Below are positions 43,014 to 52,666 of a stretch of DNA of 64,000 nt, in pieces. The stretch comes from Treponema sp. (lineage in GTDB: Bacteria > Spirochaetota > Spirochaetia > Treponematales > Treponemataceae), in assembly GCA_024693715.1 (NCBI GenBank), contig JAILKS010000013.1, forward strand, positions 1-64,000, read 5' to 3'. Made by a program: the position numbers and the translations under genes. Under the pieces are notes generated by a model. That model was not told the DNA's origin. It ran no database searches and saw nothing but the letters and a program-made list of their open reading frames with translations. How positions within the stretch are numbered: position 1 is the stretch's first letter; each line of letters begins with the position of its first letter.

Positions 43014-45848
43014 TTATTTTTTTCCTTCTTTGCTGTAAACTCTGAAGGCCGGAATTTCCGGGAAGGCTGTAAGAGCCTGTATATAATCTTCAATTCCTGC
43101 CTGCTGAATATAATTGTACATTTCAAGATAATACAAGGCATCAGATTCATAAGGGAAGTATTCAAAGCCCTGCTGTAAAAGCTTTGCGGTGCCGGTTGTT
43201 GTTCCTGCTTCTGTAAATTGTGTTGAAATCCATATGTCTTTTATAAGTTGAATTGTTTGTGCTGCTTTTTGTGATGTAAGTTCTTTTTTTATCTGCGAAA
43301 TTGTTGTTTTAAAAGCTGAATCAAGTTCTTTTGTATGAGGAACATTTTGAACGATTACTGCCGCTGTATCCATCTGTGCTTTTGTAAAAGAGGCGGCGGC
43401 TGTACTTCCTTTTAATCTTTGATTTGAATTTATATTGTCCTGAAGCTTGTTTACAATATATAAAAGCATTGCATTGAAAAGTGCTTCATCCTTTGTTCCG
43501 AACTGAGGAGATGAAAAAAAGTACATTACAGGATCGAGAAATTCTGTAGTAGGTATAAGAACTGCAGGCATAGGTCCTGCTTTTTCTGCAGGAATGTCGG
43601 TCAGGAACGTATGATTTATTTGTGTTGTAACGCTTTTACTTGTTGTAAGCTTTGTTACCGCATATGAAATGTTTGTTTTGTTTTTATTGTTCGTTAATAA
43701 ACCAAGTGTCGTGTTCATTATGGTAACGATGTTGTCAGAAAAATTACCTGTAACAATCAGTTTGTATCTTGAAGAATCAAGGAGCAAAGGATAATATTCA
43801 AGAATTTTCAGATATGTAGTATCTTCAAGAATGTCTTTTTTTGTTTCAAAAAGTGTAATGAACTGTGAGTCTGGATAAAGTGTTTCTACTGCTTTTGAAT
43901 ACATTTGATTTACTGCGCTTCCGTTTTCCATTCTTTTTTTGTACTGCCTGTTCGCTACTGCACGGTCTGCCGTTGCCGGAAGTACGTCGGAATAAATAAT
44001 TGCATCTGCAACTGCTTTTGCGATTTTCGGTAAATCAACATTTTCGCATTCAATTATAATCTGACTTGTCGTTATGTCTGTATTTGATGTTACGACCGGC
44101 ATTCCCTGAATCTGGCCTTTTTGCTGTAGTGCAACTATTTCTCTTTGAATGTTTGTCGTAAGAATGTTTATCATCACTTCTTCAAAGCCGTGATTATTCG
44201 CACTGTTTAATTTTCCGCCATTAACTGAAATCAAGAAAGTTACCTGAGAGGTGTTTCCGTTATATTTTGTAACAAGAGGAATTCCATTTAAAAGTTTGAC
44301 TTTTTTTATCTGTTCCTTATTAAGCTTATAGAATTGCTGTGCATCGTTTACGTAAGCGGCTTCTTCCGGTGTAAAAAAGTTCTGTGAATCCTTCGGATTA
44401 TAATTTTTTATATCTGCAAATTCCTTTTGGGTGTACCAGCTTGCATTTTCAATTGTGATTTCTTCAAAGCCTGCCGATTTGTATTCTGCTTTATGAGCAT
44501 AATAATCCTTTGAATTGATAATTATAAAAATGAATGGTTTTTCTTTTGTCAGTTTTGAAGAGATTTGCGATGCCTTTATTTTTTTATATTTTTCGAGCCG
44601 TGATGATAAGGTTTGTACTTCTATGGAATCCTGTGCTTTATCTAAGGATGATTCTAAAAAGGACTGATATGGTTCTATTGCCCACCATGAGCTTAAATTA
44701 TCCATATATTCAGCAGATGATGTATTAATCAGATTCATTGAATATTGTGCATTCTGAAGGGCGACTTCATATTCTGCCGAGTTGATGTTTTTGATTGCGT
44801 TTTCTACTTCCTTTGAAAATAAAAGTGACTGCTTGAGTGAGTTTGTCTTGATTTTTGGATCTGCCGGATTTTGAAGAAGCGTCTGTATGATGAGACGGTT
44901 GCTGTTTTTTTTGTGTGCAGAAGATGCATTTATGTATTCATTACCGGGAATATTTAGTTCGGCAAGATTTAACAGATTATATTTGAAAAAAGAATAATCG
45001 TTGTTGTAAATCAAGGCGGCTAAATCACTTTCTTCCATATCAAGATTCAGATACTGTATTACGACCTGTGTAAGTTCATCTGAAAAATCAGGATTATGAA
45101 GTACGAATTTTCTTTGTGTCACTTTATGTTCAAGAGGTTTTTCCTGTGGTGAAGAATAAACGCTGTAGAATCTTCCGAAGGTTTTGTTCAGCACGTTGAG
45201 AATCTGTTTTGAATCGAAATTTCCGCTAATGAAAACCGCGCTGTTTTGAGGAATGTAATATCTTGTAGAAATTGTATTTATGATTGAACGTGCGTTTTTT
45301 GCAGTTGTTTTATTGAATAACGGAGGATATATTCCCGAATCATGCTTCCATGGAGAATCTGAAAAAACCTTTGCATCAATTGCACTGTTTATAAAACCGC
45401 TCATCGATTCTGCGTTTTCTTTAACTTCGAGTTTAAGTGCATTAAGTTCCTTTTGAATTAACTCATTGGAAAAATTAGGCTCAAAGGCTGTGCGTGCAAG
45501 AAGCTCCAGAATTACATCCTTTTGAGAAGAGGTTGCCTGTATTACATAGCGCGAAGAATCGGCGTTGCAGAAGGCCTGTTCGAATTTAATGTCAGAAAGA
45601 CTTGCGGCAAACAGTCTTGAATAAAGCTTGAAAAATCCGCTTGTGTTTTGTGTCTGTGATGAAAAGCCTGCACGAACGGTATATTCTATTCTTATAAGCG
45701 GATCTGAATGATCTTCAAGTAAAAAAACAGTCAGCCCGTTTTCAAGAGTATATTGTTTTACAGCATCCTTTGGTGCAGAAAATATCAGGGCGTTAAAAAA
45801 TAAAAATGAAACAACTGATATCAAAATGTTTTTATAAATCTTTTTCAT
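43014..45848 (-). CDS. Secreted M16 (pitrilysin/PqqL-like) family protein without the zinc motif
   Basis: 944 residues with a signal peptide (KNILISVVSFLFFNALIFSA). The start of the mature protein fits M16: YTLENGLTVFLLEDHSDPLIRIEYTVRAG. The length agrees with four tandem M16 half-domains. The inverse zinc motif HxxEH expected around residues 73-77 reads FKLYS (SGFFKLYSRLF), and no replacement HxxEH was seen in the following domains. It is therefore probably not a peptidase and may bind peptides or act as a structural partner in the periplasm. Confidence 0.82.
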   Translation of the reverse strand: MKKIYKNILISVVSFLFFNALIFSAPKDAVKQYTLENGLTVFLLEDHSDPLIRIEYTVRAGFSSQTQNTSGFFKLYSRLFAASLSDIKFEQAFCNADSSRYVIQATSSQKDVILELLARTAFEPNFSNELIQKELNALKLEVKENAESMSGFINSAIDAKVFSDSPWKHDSGIYPPLFNKTTAKNARSIINTISTRYYIPQNSAVFISGNFDSKQILNVLNKTFGRFYSVYSSPQEKPLEHKVTQRKFVLHNPDFSDELTQVVIQYLNLDMEESDLAALIYNNDYSFFKYNLLNLAELNIPGNEYINASSAHKKNSNRLIIQTLLQNPADPKIKTNSLKQSLLFSKEVENAIKNINSAEYEVALQNAQYSMNLINTSSAEYMDNLSSWWAIEPYQSFLESSLDKAQDSIEVQTLSSRLEKYKKIKASQISSKLTKEKPFIFIIINSKDYYAHKAEYKSAGFEEITIENASWYTQKEFADIKNYNPKDSQNFFTPEEAAYVNDAQQFYKLNKEQIKKVKLLNGIPLVTKYNGNTSQVTFLISVNGGKLNSANNHGFEEVMINILTTNIQREIVALQQKGQIQGMPVVTSNTDITTSQIIIECENVDLPKIAKAVADAIIYSDVLPATADRAVANRQYKKRMENGSAVNQMYSKAVETLYPDSQFITLFETKKDILEDTTYLKILEYYPLLLDSSRYKLIVTGNFSDNIVTIMNTTLGLLTNNKNKTNISYAVTKLTTSKSVTTQINHTFLTDIPAEKAGPMPAVLIPTTEFLDPVMYFFSSPQFGTKDEALFNAMLLYIVNKLQDNINSNQRLKGSTAAASFTKAQMDTAAVIVQNVPHTKELDSAFKTTISQIKKELTSQKAAQTIQLIKDIWISTQFTEAGTTTGTAKLLQQGFEYFPYESDALYYLEMYNYIQQAGIEDYIQALTAFPEIPAFRVYSKEGKK

Positions 45849-45910
45849 TCTTCTATTATATAATAATTTTATCTTTTTGCATCTAGAAAATTGATGTCAG
45901 TTATAGTAAT

Positions 45911-48094
45911 ATGTTTTTCATGGTAAGTGTAGATTATAAATCAGATATAGACAAAATTGAAATTCCTAAAGATTTAATCAAGGGTAAAAGACTTTTAACT
46001 AAAGCAGAAATTCAGATTCTCGAAAAAAATCTGAATCATAACGAAGATTCTTTGTGGAATAATTTTTATGTAGACGCTGAAGAAAACTGCTTTGATGCAG
46101 AGCTTATTCATTTCTGTGATTTTTCAGGCTATGTAATCCTTGGTAAATTAAAAAAAGGAATGCTCAATTACAACGATCTTCATCTTGAGTGTGGAATTGA
46201 ACATTCAAAGCTTCATAATGTAGTTACCGGTGATGATAATGTCATCCGCAATGTTGCTTATCTTGATAATTACAGGCTTGGAAACAGGGTAATTCTTTTT
46301 AATATAAACGAAATGTGCTGTACCAAGCATTCGAAATTCGGAAACGGAATCCTTAAAAACGGTGAAAGTGAAAATAACAGAATCTGGATTGGTGTTGCAA
46401 ACGAAAACGACGGGCGAAGCATTCTTCCTTTTGAATCTCTTATTCCTGCCGATGCATATCTGTGGTCTCATTACCGTGATGATAATGAGCTTTTGAATAG
46501 ATTTGTTCAGCTCACAGAATACGGTAACACAAAAGAGCTTAATACCTTCGGTTTTGTTGATGATGATTGTGTCATTAAAAATTCGAATATCATTAAGGAT
46601 GCAAAAATAGGAAAATGTGTTTATATAAAGGGTGCTTTTAAATTAAAGAACATAACTATCCTTTCATCTCCCGAAGAGCGTTCACAGATTGGTGAAGGCG
46701 TTGAAATGGTAAATGGTATTTTAGGTTATGGAAGCAAGCTTTTTTATCAGGCAATTGCAGTCCGCTTTGTAATCGGAAGAAACTGTCAGGTAAAATATGG
46801 AGCACGTCTTTTAAATTCAGTCCTCGGTGATAATTCTACTATTTCCTGCTGTGAGGTTTTGAATAATCTTATTTTCCCTTTCCACGAACAGCATCATAAT
46901 TCATCCTTCCTTATTGCAACAACAATTATGGGACAGTCAAACATCGCATCAGGTGCAACAATCGGAAGTAATCATAACTCACGAAGTCCTGACGGTGAAA
47001 TTTTTGCAAAGCGTGGTTTCTGGCCTGGTCTCTGTTCTGACTTCAAGCATAATTCGCGTTTTGCATCCTTTGTTCTTGTTTCAAAGGGAAGTTATCAGCA
47101 TGAGCTTGATATTCCTTATCCGTTCTCGCTTGTAAGTCCCGGTGATAAATCTGATGAAGCAATTTCTATCATACCGGCATTCTGGTTTATGTATGATATG
47201 TTTGCAATTACAAGAAATAAAAATAAATTTACAAAAAGAGATAAGCGTATCGTAAAGGTTCAGCATATTGAATTTGATCCTCTTGCACCGGACACAATGC
47301 AGGAAATCCTTTTTTCAACTGAACGTCTTATAGGACTTACTGCAGAATATTTGAAGGAAAATCAACCGGATGTAGTAAAAAATGCAAAAACACAGCAGCA
47401 GATTTTCCAGTGTGCGAAGGATTATCTTCATAAAAATGAGGAAGCTGATTTTACTTTATTCGATCAGGTATGTCAGAAAAAATTCGGTGCAATCATCTTA
47501 AAACCTGTAAAGGCCTATAAGATGTATAGAAAGATTGTAAAATATTTTGCAACACGTACACTCATGGAATTCTGTAAATCATTGCACGAGGAATATCTTA
47601 ATCCTGAAATGATTGAAGAAATAAGAAAGCTTCCTCTTTATACCCAGTGGGAAAATGTCGGCGGTCAGATTATTCCGTGCGAAAAAATCAATGAGCTTTT
47701 TGCAGACATTAAGAGTGGAAAATATGTAAACTGGGATGAAGTTCATGATTATTATAATCTCTGTGAAGCATCTTATGAAAAATTTAAGGTACGTTATGCG
47801 CTTTATCTTCTTGAGCAGCTTTATTCACGACCGATTGAAGATTTTTCTCCTGATATTTACAGGGATGTAATTGAAGATGTTATTATTGTTGCAAATGAAA
47901 TATATAATCATTCCGTTCAGTCTCGTGAAAAGGATTATACTGATTATTACAGAAACATGACTTATCGAAACAGACAGGAAATGGAAATTGTAATTGGACC
48001 ATTGAGCGACAATTCATTCTTAAATCAGCTTAAGGTAGATACAGAACAGTTTGTTAAAGAAATCGGAGTTGTCTTTAAGGGATTGATAAAATAG
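45911..48094 (+). CDS. DUF4954-like protein with left-handed beta-helix region
   Basis: 727 residues, no signal peptide. Residues ~60-390 contain hexapeptide-like turns (CVIKNSNIIKDAKIGKCVYIKG, GARLLNSVLGDNSTISCCEV, SNIASGATIGSNHNSRSPDGE) typical of the LbH acyl/nucleotidyl-transferase superfamily. The C-terminal ~300 residues are helical. It resembles the DUF4954 proteins of Bacteroidetes and Treponema. The enzymatic role is unknown to me; sugar-nucleotide chemistry is only a guess. A TATAGT -10 box ends just before 45911, so the second ATG at 45920 may be the real start. It precedes leuA by 12 bases. Confidence 0.7.
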   Translation: MFFMVSVDYKSDIDKIEIPKDLIKGKRLLTKAEIQILEKNLNHNEDSLWNNFYVDAEENCFDAELIHFCDFSGYVILGKLKKGMLNYNDLHLECGIEHSKLHNVVTGDDNVIRNVAYLDNYRLGNRVILFNINEMCCTKHSKFGNGILKNGESENNRIWIGVANENDGRSILPFESLIPADAYLWSHYRDDNELLNRFVQLTEYGNTKELNTFGFVDDDCVIKNSNIIKDAKIGKCVYIKGAFKLKNITILSSPEERSQIGEGVEMVNGILGYGSKLFYQAIAVRFVIGRNCQVKYGARLLNSVLGDNSTISCCEVLNNLIFPFHEQHHNSSFLIATTIMGQSNIASGATIGSNHNSRSPDGEIFAKRGFWPGLCSDFKHNSRFASFVLVSKGSYQHELDIPYPFSLVSPGDKSDEAISIIPAFWFMYDMFAITRNKNKFTKRDKRIVKVQHIEFDPLAPDTMQEILFSTERLIGLTAEYLKENQPDVVKNAKTQQQIFQCAKDYLHKNEEADFTLFDQVCQKKFGAIILKPVKAYKMYRKIVKYFATRTLMEFCKSLHEEYLNPEMIEEIRKLPLYTQWENVGGQIIPCEKINELFADIKSGKYVNWDEVHDYYNLCEASYEKFKVRYALYLLEQLYSRPIEDFSPDIYRDVIEDVIIVANEIYNHSVQSREKDYTDYYRNMTYRNRQEMEIVIGPLSDNSFLNQLKVDTEQFVKEIGVVFKGLIK

Positions 48095-48106
48095 GATTCT
48101 GAGCGG

Positions 48107-49786
48107 ATGAACGTAAACGGAAAATATAGACAGTTCCAAGCTATTGATTTTCGTGATAGAACCTGGCCTTCTAAAAAAATAGATAAGGCTCCTGTGTGGT
48201 GTTCTGTAGATTTGCGTGACGGGAATCAGGCGCTTATTAATCCAATGGGAATAGAACAAAAGCTTGAATATTTTGACATGCTTGTAAAAATCGGCTTTAA
48301 GGAAATTGAAGTCGGTTATCCTGGAGCCAATGAGGTTGAATTTGTTTTTATTCGCCGTCTTATTGAAGAACATCGTATTCCTGATGATGTTGTAATTCAG
48401 GTGCTTGCCCCGATGAGGGATGAATTAATAAAGCATACGATGGAATGTGTTGCAGGTGCATCAAAGGTAATATTTCATCTTTACAATGCAACTTCACCTG
48501 CTCAAAGAAAATACAATTTTGATAAATCAAAGGAAGAAATAATTTCTCTCGCATGCAGCGGTGTAGAGTCTGTAAAAAAATACAGGAGTCTTGCAAAGGA
48601 CACACATATTATTCTTGAATATTCACCTGAGAATTTTACGGAAACAGAAATTGATTATTCAATAGAAATCTGCTCGAAGGTAATGAAAACCTGGAATGCA
48701 GACAAGAATAACCGTATGATTCTTAATCTTCCGTCTACCGTTGAATGCTGTCTTCCGAATCAGTATGCAGATATGATTGAATATTTTTGCCGTAATATTC
48801 CTCAAAGAGATGCATGTATAATTTCTCTTCATAATCATAATGACAGAGGCGAGGGGATTGCTGCCTGTGAGCTTGGAATCCTTGCAGGTGCGGAGCGTGT
48901 AGAAGGATGTCTTTTTGGAAATGGAGAAAGGACAGGAAATCTTGATATTGTTACTGCGGCGCTTAATCTTTATACGCAGGGTGTAAATCCGGCTCTTGAT
49001 TTTTCTAATCTTGAAGAAATTACACGTCAGTTTGAACGGTTAACGGGAATGAGTGTACATCCGAGAAGTCCTTATGCAGGCGAGCTTGTTTTCTGTGCCT
49101 TCAGCGGAGGTCATCAGGATGCGATTCGTAAAGCAATTTCAGGAAGAAAAGGAGCGGATGCTGATAAGGTGTGGGATGTTCCTTATCTTTTGATTGACCC
49201 TCACGATATTGGACGTGAATACGAAGGAATTATCAGAATTAATAATCAGAGCGGAAAGGGTGGAGCAGCATATATTCTTGAACATGAATTCGGTATTATT
49301 CCTCCAAAACCAATGCTTGGTATTATCGGTCGTGTAATAAAACAGGCTGCCGATAAGGAACAGAAAGAGCTTTCTGCCGAAAATGTATATCAGATTTTTG
49401 CCGACAGATGGCTCAATACGAAGGTTCCTCTTAACGTTCTTGAAATTACTGAAAAGCATATTGAAGGTGAGCGTGGCGGAAGCGGTGAAGAACATGTAGC
49501 GGCATCTGCAACTATTGAATATCTTGGAAAGCGTTATGTTATTACAGCCAGTGGAAACGGTCCTCTTGATGCCTTTGTTAAGATATTGAGAAGAACTACA
49601 GCTCCTGTATTCAACATTACATCCTTTCATGAACATTCTATTGGTTCCGGTTCTGATACCCACGCTATGGCTTATGTTCAGATTACTTTTGAAGACGGAA
49701 CAACAAAATGGGGAGTCGGCAAAAGTTCAAACGTCGGCCGCGCCGGTATTGCAGCAGTTGTAAGTGCAATCAATTTTGAAGAATAA
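48107..49786 (+). CDS. leuA: 2-isopropylmalate synthase, type 2 (long form)
   Basis: 559 residues. It condenses acetyl-CoA with 2-ketoisovalerate as the first step of leucine synthesis. TIM-barrel motifs: VWCSVDLRDGNQALINPM (metal Asp), IEVGYPGANEVEF, ISLHNHNDRGEGIAACELG (metal His-x-His) and GCLFGNGERTGN. The C-terminal LeuA regulatory domain (~440-559) normally gives feedback inhibition by leucine. The length and sequence fit the yeast/actinobacterial type rather than the ~510-residue enteric type. leuBCD are not in the window. Confidence 0.94.
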   Translation: MNVNGKYRQFQAIDFRDRTWPSKKIDKAPVWCSVDLRDGNQALINPMGIEQKLEYFDMLVKIGFKEIEVGYPGANEVEFVFIRRLIEEHRIPDDVVIQVLAPMRDELIKHTMECVAGASKVIFHLYNATSPAQRKYNFDKSKEEIISLACSGVESVKKYRSLAKDTHIILEYSPENFTETEIDYSIEICSKVMKTWNADKNNRMILNLPSTVECCLPNQYADMIEYFCRNIPQRDACIISLHNHNDRGEGIAACELGILAGAERVEGCLFGNGERTGNLDIVTAALNLYTQGVNPALDFSNLEEITRQFERLTGMSVHPRSPYAGELVFCAFSGGHQDAIRKAISGRKGADADKVWDVPYLLIDPHDIGREYEGIIRINNQSGKGGAAYILEHEFGIIPPKPMLGIIGRVIKQAADKEQKELSAENVYQIFADRWLNTKVPLNVLEITEKHIEGERGGSGEEHVAASATIEYLGKRYVITASGNGPLDAFVKILRRTTAPVFNITSFHEHSIGSGSDTHAMAYVQITFEDGTTKWGVGKSSNVGRAGIAAVVSAINFEE

Positions 49787-49885
49787 ATTTTCATATTTTT
49801 TTTAATCCTCAAAGAAAAAGTTGATGTTCTCGCATAATACGGTTTATAATTAGGTTATAATTTTTTTTTGGCAATAGGAGACGAG

Positions 49886-50332
49886 ATGAAAAAAAGAATT
49901 ATTATAAGTTCTTGTCTAATTGTTTTGTTGGTTGTTGTTATAATAATAAAGGCTAATACTAAAAAAACTGAGGATCATTATCTAAAATCTGAATTTAATG
50001 AACTTATGTCAGATAATAAAGTGGATGATTATACATTTATAGAATATGCACGACAGGAACTTTTAAACATAGACAAATTTATTGAAAAATATAAAGAGGA
50101 TGAACTTTTTGTAGATTATATGATGGATCAAAAAGACATCTTGTCCTGGGAAATTGAACAAAAAGAAGTGAAAAATCCAAAGCCACCAAAAAATAAAAAA
50201 CAGAAATTTGAGTATAACCCGTTGGATTATATTTCGTATTATGAAAAATATTGCTGTTTAAAACATTTCAGACCCCAAAAGTTTGAAGAGTTTTGTAAAA
50301 AGTTTAATATAGTTGTAAATCAAGAAAAGTAG
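49886..50332 (+). CDS. Small hypothetical membrane-anchored protein
   Basis: 148 residues from the ATG at 49886, chosen because AGGAG lies 5 bases upstream; the track's TTG start includes that site. One N-terminal span (RIIISSCLIVLLVVVIIIKA) is followed by a highly charged, helical extracytoplasmic part ending in a Lys/Pro-rich segment (KNPKPPKNKKQKFEYNPLDYISYYEKYCCLKHF). No family recognised. Its leader GGAGACGAGATGAAAA recurs at the next gene. Confidence 0.6.
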   Translation: MKKRIIISSCLIVLLVVVIIIKANTKKTEDHYLKSEFNELMSDNKVDDYTFIEYARQELLNIDKFIEKYKEDELFVDYMMDQKDILSWEIEQKEVKNPKPPKNKKQKFEYNPLDYISYYEKYCCLKHFRPQKFEEFCKKFNIVVNQEK

Positions 50333-50367
50333 ATATATTGGAGAAAAATGTTTCTTATGGAGACGAG

Positions 50368-50706
50368 ATGAAAAGAAGAATTTTTATTTTTTGTATACTG
50401 ATAGTTTTTGCAGTTTTATTGTTTACGATATTTATAAAGACTCACAATAATTTTTCATTTGTATATAGAAATGAAATAAAATCAGGGAAGGAATTAATCC
50501 AGCGAATAGAAGACTATAGAGCAAAAAATGGTGTGCTGCCGGGAAAATTAAATGAGCTTTATTCCGAAGCGGAAAAAGAGCGTAATGAGATTTATTGCTA
50601 TGATATAGAAGGCCAGGATTATGTTTTGTATTTTGGAACTTCACTTGGAGAAGGTGTTTATTATTTTTCAAAATATGATGAATGGTGCGATTATCTGAAG
50701 CATTGA
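50368..50706 (+). CDS. Small hypothetical membrane-anchored protein with pseudopilin-like segment
   Basis: 112 residues from the ATG at 50368, with GGAGA 4-5 bases upstream. One N-terminal span (RIFIFCILIVFAVLLFTIFI) is followed by LIQRIEDYRAKNGVLPGKLNELYSE, which resembles the post-helix segment of type II secretion pseudopilins, although no GFTLxE prepilin motif is present. The C-terminus has aromatic beta-like segments (YVLYFGTSLGEGVYYFSKYDEW). It has the same leader as the preceding gene but the proteins share little else. Confidence 0.6.
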   Translation: MKRRIFIFCILIVFAVLLFTIFIKTHNNFSFVYRNEIKSGKELIQRIEDYRAKNGVLPGKLNELYSEAEKERNEIYCYDIEGQDYVLYFGTSLGEGVYYFSKYDEWCDYLKH

Positions 50707-50775
50707 TTTTTTCACAAATGATTGCAAATGTTCTTTTTTGGAAAAGGTAATATAAATAAAAATGTAAAGCTTTTT

Positions 50776-52368
50776 TTATTCAGAAAACCAGGTTTTAACT
50801 GCAACCATATATTTATTACCGCGGTCAAATTCATTATTGAACATGCCGAATGAGGTAGCTCCCGGAGAAAATACAACAACTTCGGGAGTTTCTGTTTTTA
50901 AAAGGTTTTCCTTTAAACATTCCATCATCTTATCAAGACTTTCGAAAGGTCCGTTGTATTTAATTCCTTCCTTATCAAGCTCCGGTAAAAGTTTATCTGT
51001 GGCAGTGCCTTTTAAAAAGTAGAGGTCTTTTACAGGAATAACTCCGTTTTCGTTTAATTCGTCCTTGTTTCCCTTCTGGCAAAGCACGTTTTTAAGAGGT
51101 GTTAATTCAAGCCCCTTGTCTGTTCCGCCTGTTAAAAGAATAACTGATTTTCCAAACGACTGTGATGCCGCTGCTGCAGCTTCCGGTACTGTTGCACATG
51201 AATCATTGTAGAATTTAATTTCGCTTCCATTATTTTTGAATGAATGGAAGAACTGAAGTCTGTGCTCAATTCCGCTCCAGCTTCCGCAGATTTCAGCCGT
51301 TTTTTTTGCATCCACACCCATAAGGTATAAAACCAAGGCTGCGTTTAATACATTAATTTTATTATGCTCGCCCGGAACAGAAAGCCCTTTCAAAATAACT
51401 TCAGGCTCTGTCATTCCGCCAAGTAAAACCTTCCCGCAAAAGCTTCCGTCTTTTTTTGTTTCCTGCCATACACCAAAAATCTTTTTTCCGTTTGCATTTA
51501 ATACAGCAGATGTATTTTCCAAAGGCTGTTTTCCGTATCTTAAAACTGTAGCTTTTGATTCAGACGCAAAAAGATTTCCCCAGGTTGTGCATTCAGGATA
51601 AAGTGATTTATCAGGGCCTGTTCCAGGTTCATCTTCTTCTGCATCAAAAATTGAATAATCGCCTGCAGTCTGGTCTTTATAAATAAGGCGTTTATCCTGA
51701 ACATAATCCTCCATGTTGCCGTACCAGTTTTGATGATCGGGAACAATTTTTGTGATGATTGAAATGTGTGGTTTTAAAACTTTTCTTCCGCGTAAGTCTG
51801 CAAGCTGCCATGAAGAAAATTCAATTACAACCGGTGTGTCCTGTGTAACTTCATCAATAAAGGTGAGGGGACTTACTGTAATGTTTCCGCCAAGGAAGGC
51901 TTTAAATCCTGCTTTTTTTAATCCGTAATAGATGGCGCTTACTGTAGAGCTTTTTCCTTTGCTTCCTGTTACTGCAATAAGAGGACAGTCTGTAAATCTT
52001 AAAAAGATGCTTAAGTCTGTTTCGATTGCTTTGGCTGCAGCAAGATATTTATTTCCTTCGTATTTTACACCAGGGTTTTTAATTACACAGTCTGCGTTTT
52101 CAAAATCTTCTATGCGGTGTTCGCCGAGCCTGTAGGTTAATCTTGAAGTATCGATTGAAGGGTTGTTGGAAAGGCGTTCGATTGTAGGGAGTAACTGTTC
52201 TTTGGTTTTCATGTCTGTTACAAGAACGTATGCACCTTTTTGAAGAAAGAATTTAACTGCAGCTTCGCCACCGCCGTTTAATCCAAGCCCCATAATTGTT
52301 ACGTGTTTTCCTTTAATGTCGCTGAGTGATGAAAAGGCGCATTTACTTGAGTAAGAATGAAATTCCAT
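50776..52368 (-). CDS. murD: UDP-N-acetylmuramoyl-L-alanine:D-glutamate ligase
   Basis: 530 residues, somewhat above the common ~450. The N-terminal UDP-binding Rossmann domain (KHVTIMGLGLNGGGEAAVKFFL) is followed by the Mur ligase ATP loop VTGSKGKSSTVSAIYYGL, EFSSWQL, the central-domain SIITKIVPDHQNWYG and a C-terminal domain with EHRLQFF...FYNDSCATVPEAAAAA and VILLTGGTDKGLEL. It adds D-Glu to UDP-MurNAc-L-Ala in the cytoplasm. GGAG precedes the ATG. No other mur gene is adjacent. Confidence 0.93.
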   Translation of the reverse strand: MEFHSYSSKCAFSSLSDIKGKHVTIMGLGLNGGGEAAVKFFLQKGAYVLVTDMKTKEQLLPTIERLSNNPSIDTSRLTYRLGEHRIEDFENADCVIKNPGVKYEGNKYLAAAKAIETDLSIFLRFTDCPLIAVTGSKGKSSTVSAIYYGLKKAGFKAFLGGNITVSPLTFIDEVTQDTPVVIEFSSWQLADLRGRKVLKPHISIITKIVPDHQNWYGNMEDYVQDKRLIYKDQTAGDYSIFDAEEDEPGTGPDKSLYPECTTWGNLFASESKATVLRYGKQPLENTSAVLNANGKKIFGVWQETKKDGSFCGKVLLGGMTEPEVILKGLSVPGEHNKINVLNAALVLYLMGVDAKKTAEICGSWSGIEHRLQFFHSFKNNGSEIKFYNDSCATVPEAAAAASQSFGKSVILLTGGTDKGLELTPLKNVLCQKGNKDELNENGVIPVKDLYFLKGTATDKLLPELDKEGIKYNGPFESLDKMMECLKENLLKTETPEVVVFSPGATSFGMFNNEFDRGNKYMVAVKTWFSE

Positions 52369-52409
52369 AAAAGTACTCCAGAATTATTAAATTGAAAAAA
52401 GTTTTTTAT

Positions 52410-52442
52410 AAAAAAAAAGCCTCCCTGCAAAACAAGGAGGCT
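52410..52442 (-). terminator. Terminator downstream of tRNA-Leu
   Basis: On the minus strand AGCCTCC pairs with GGAGGCT around an 11-base loop, followed by eight T residues. It lies 5 bases after the tRNA 3' end and upstream of murD, which is therefore separately initiated. Confidence 0.8.
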
Positions 52443-52446
52443 AACA

Positions 52447-52532
52447 TGCCGGGAACCAGAATCGAACTGGCACGTCGGTCGCCCGACACAGGATTTTAAG
52501 TCCTGGGCGTCTACCAATTCCGCCATCCCGGC
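52447..52532 (-). tRNA. tRNA-Leu (TAA)
   Basis: An 86-base class II tRNA with a long variable arm. Acceptor GCCGGGA / TCCCGGC, D-arm region TGGCGGAATTGGTAGACGC, anticodon stem CAGGA/TCCTG with loop CTTAAAA (anticodon TAA), variable arm TGTCGGGCGACCGACGT, T-arm CCAGTTCGATTCTGG, discriminator A. CCA is not encoded. A TATAAT lies about 13 bases upstream on the minus strand. Confidence 0.97.
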
Positions 52533-52666
52533 AACTGAATATATATTATAGAATTGATTAAAAAAAAGCAAGGGGAGGAAAAAAACGGTAAAAAAATTTA
52601 ACTTTACTTTTACTAAACTTTGTGGTAAATTATATGTTATTAAGATATTTTTTGTGAGGAAAATTA

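Noticed and set aside
42981-43178. 65-residue ORF beginning in tRNA-Asn
   Set aside because: It starts within the tRNA and continues antisense to the M16-like gene.
50368-50706. Second small membrane protein as a type II secretion pseudopilin
   Set aside because: It has no prepilin peptidase motif (GFTLxE) and no secretion genes nearby; only the YRxxNGxLP segment is similar.
52299-52571. 90-residue ORF spanning tRNA-Leu and the murD start
   Set aside because: Its reading includes the whole tRNA and terminator; the peptide MAELVDAQDLKSCVGRPTCQF is the well-known false translation of a tRNA-Leu gene.
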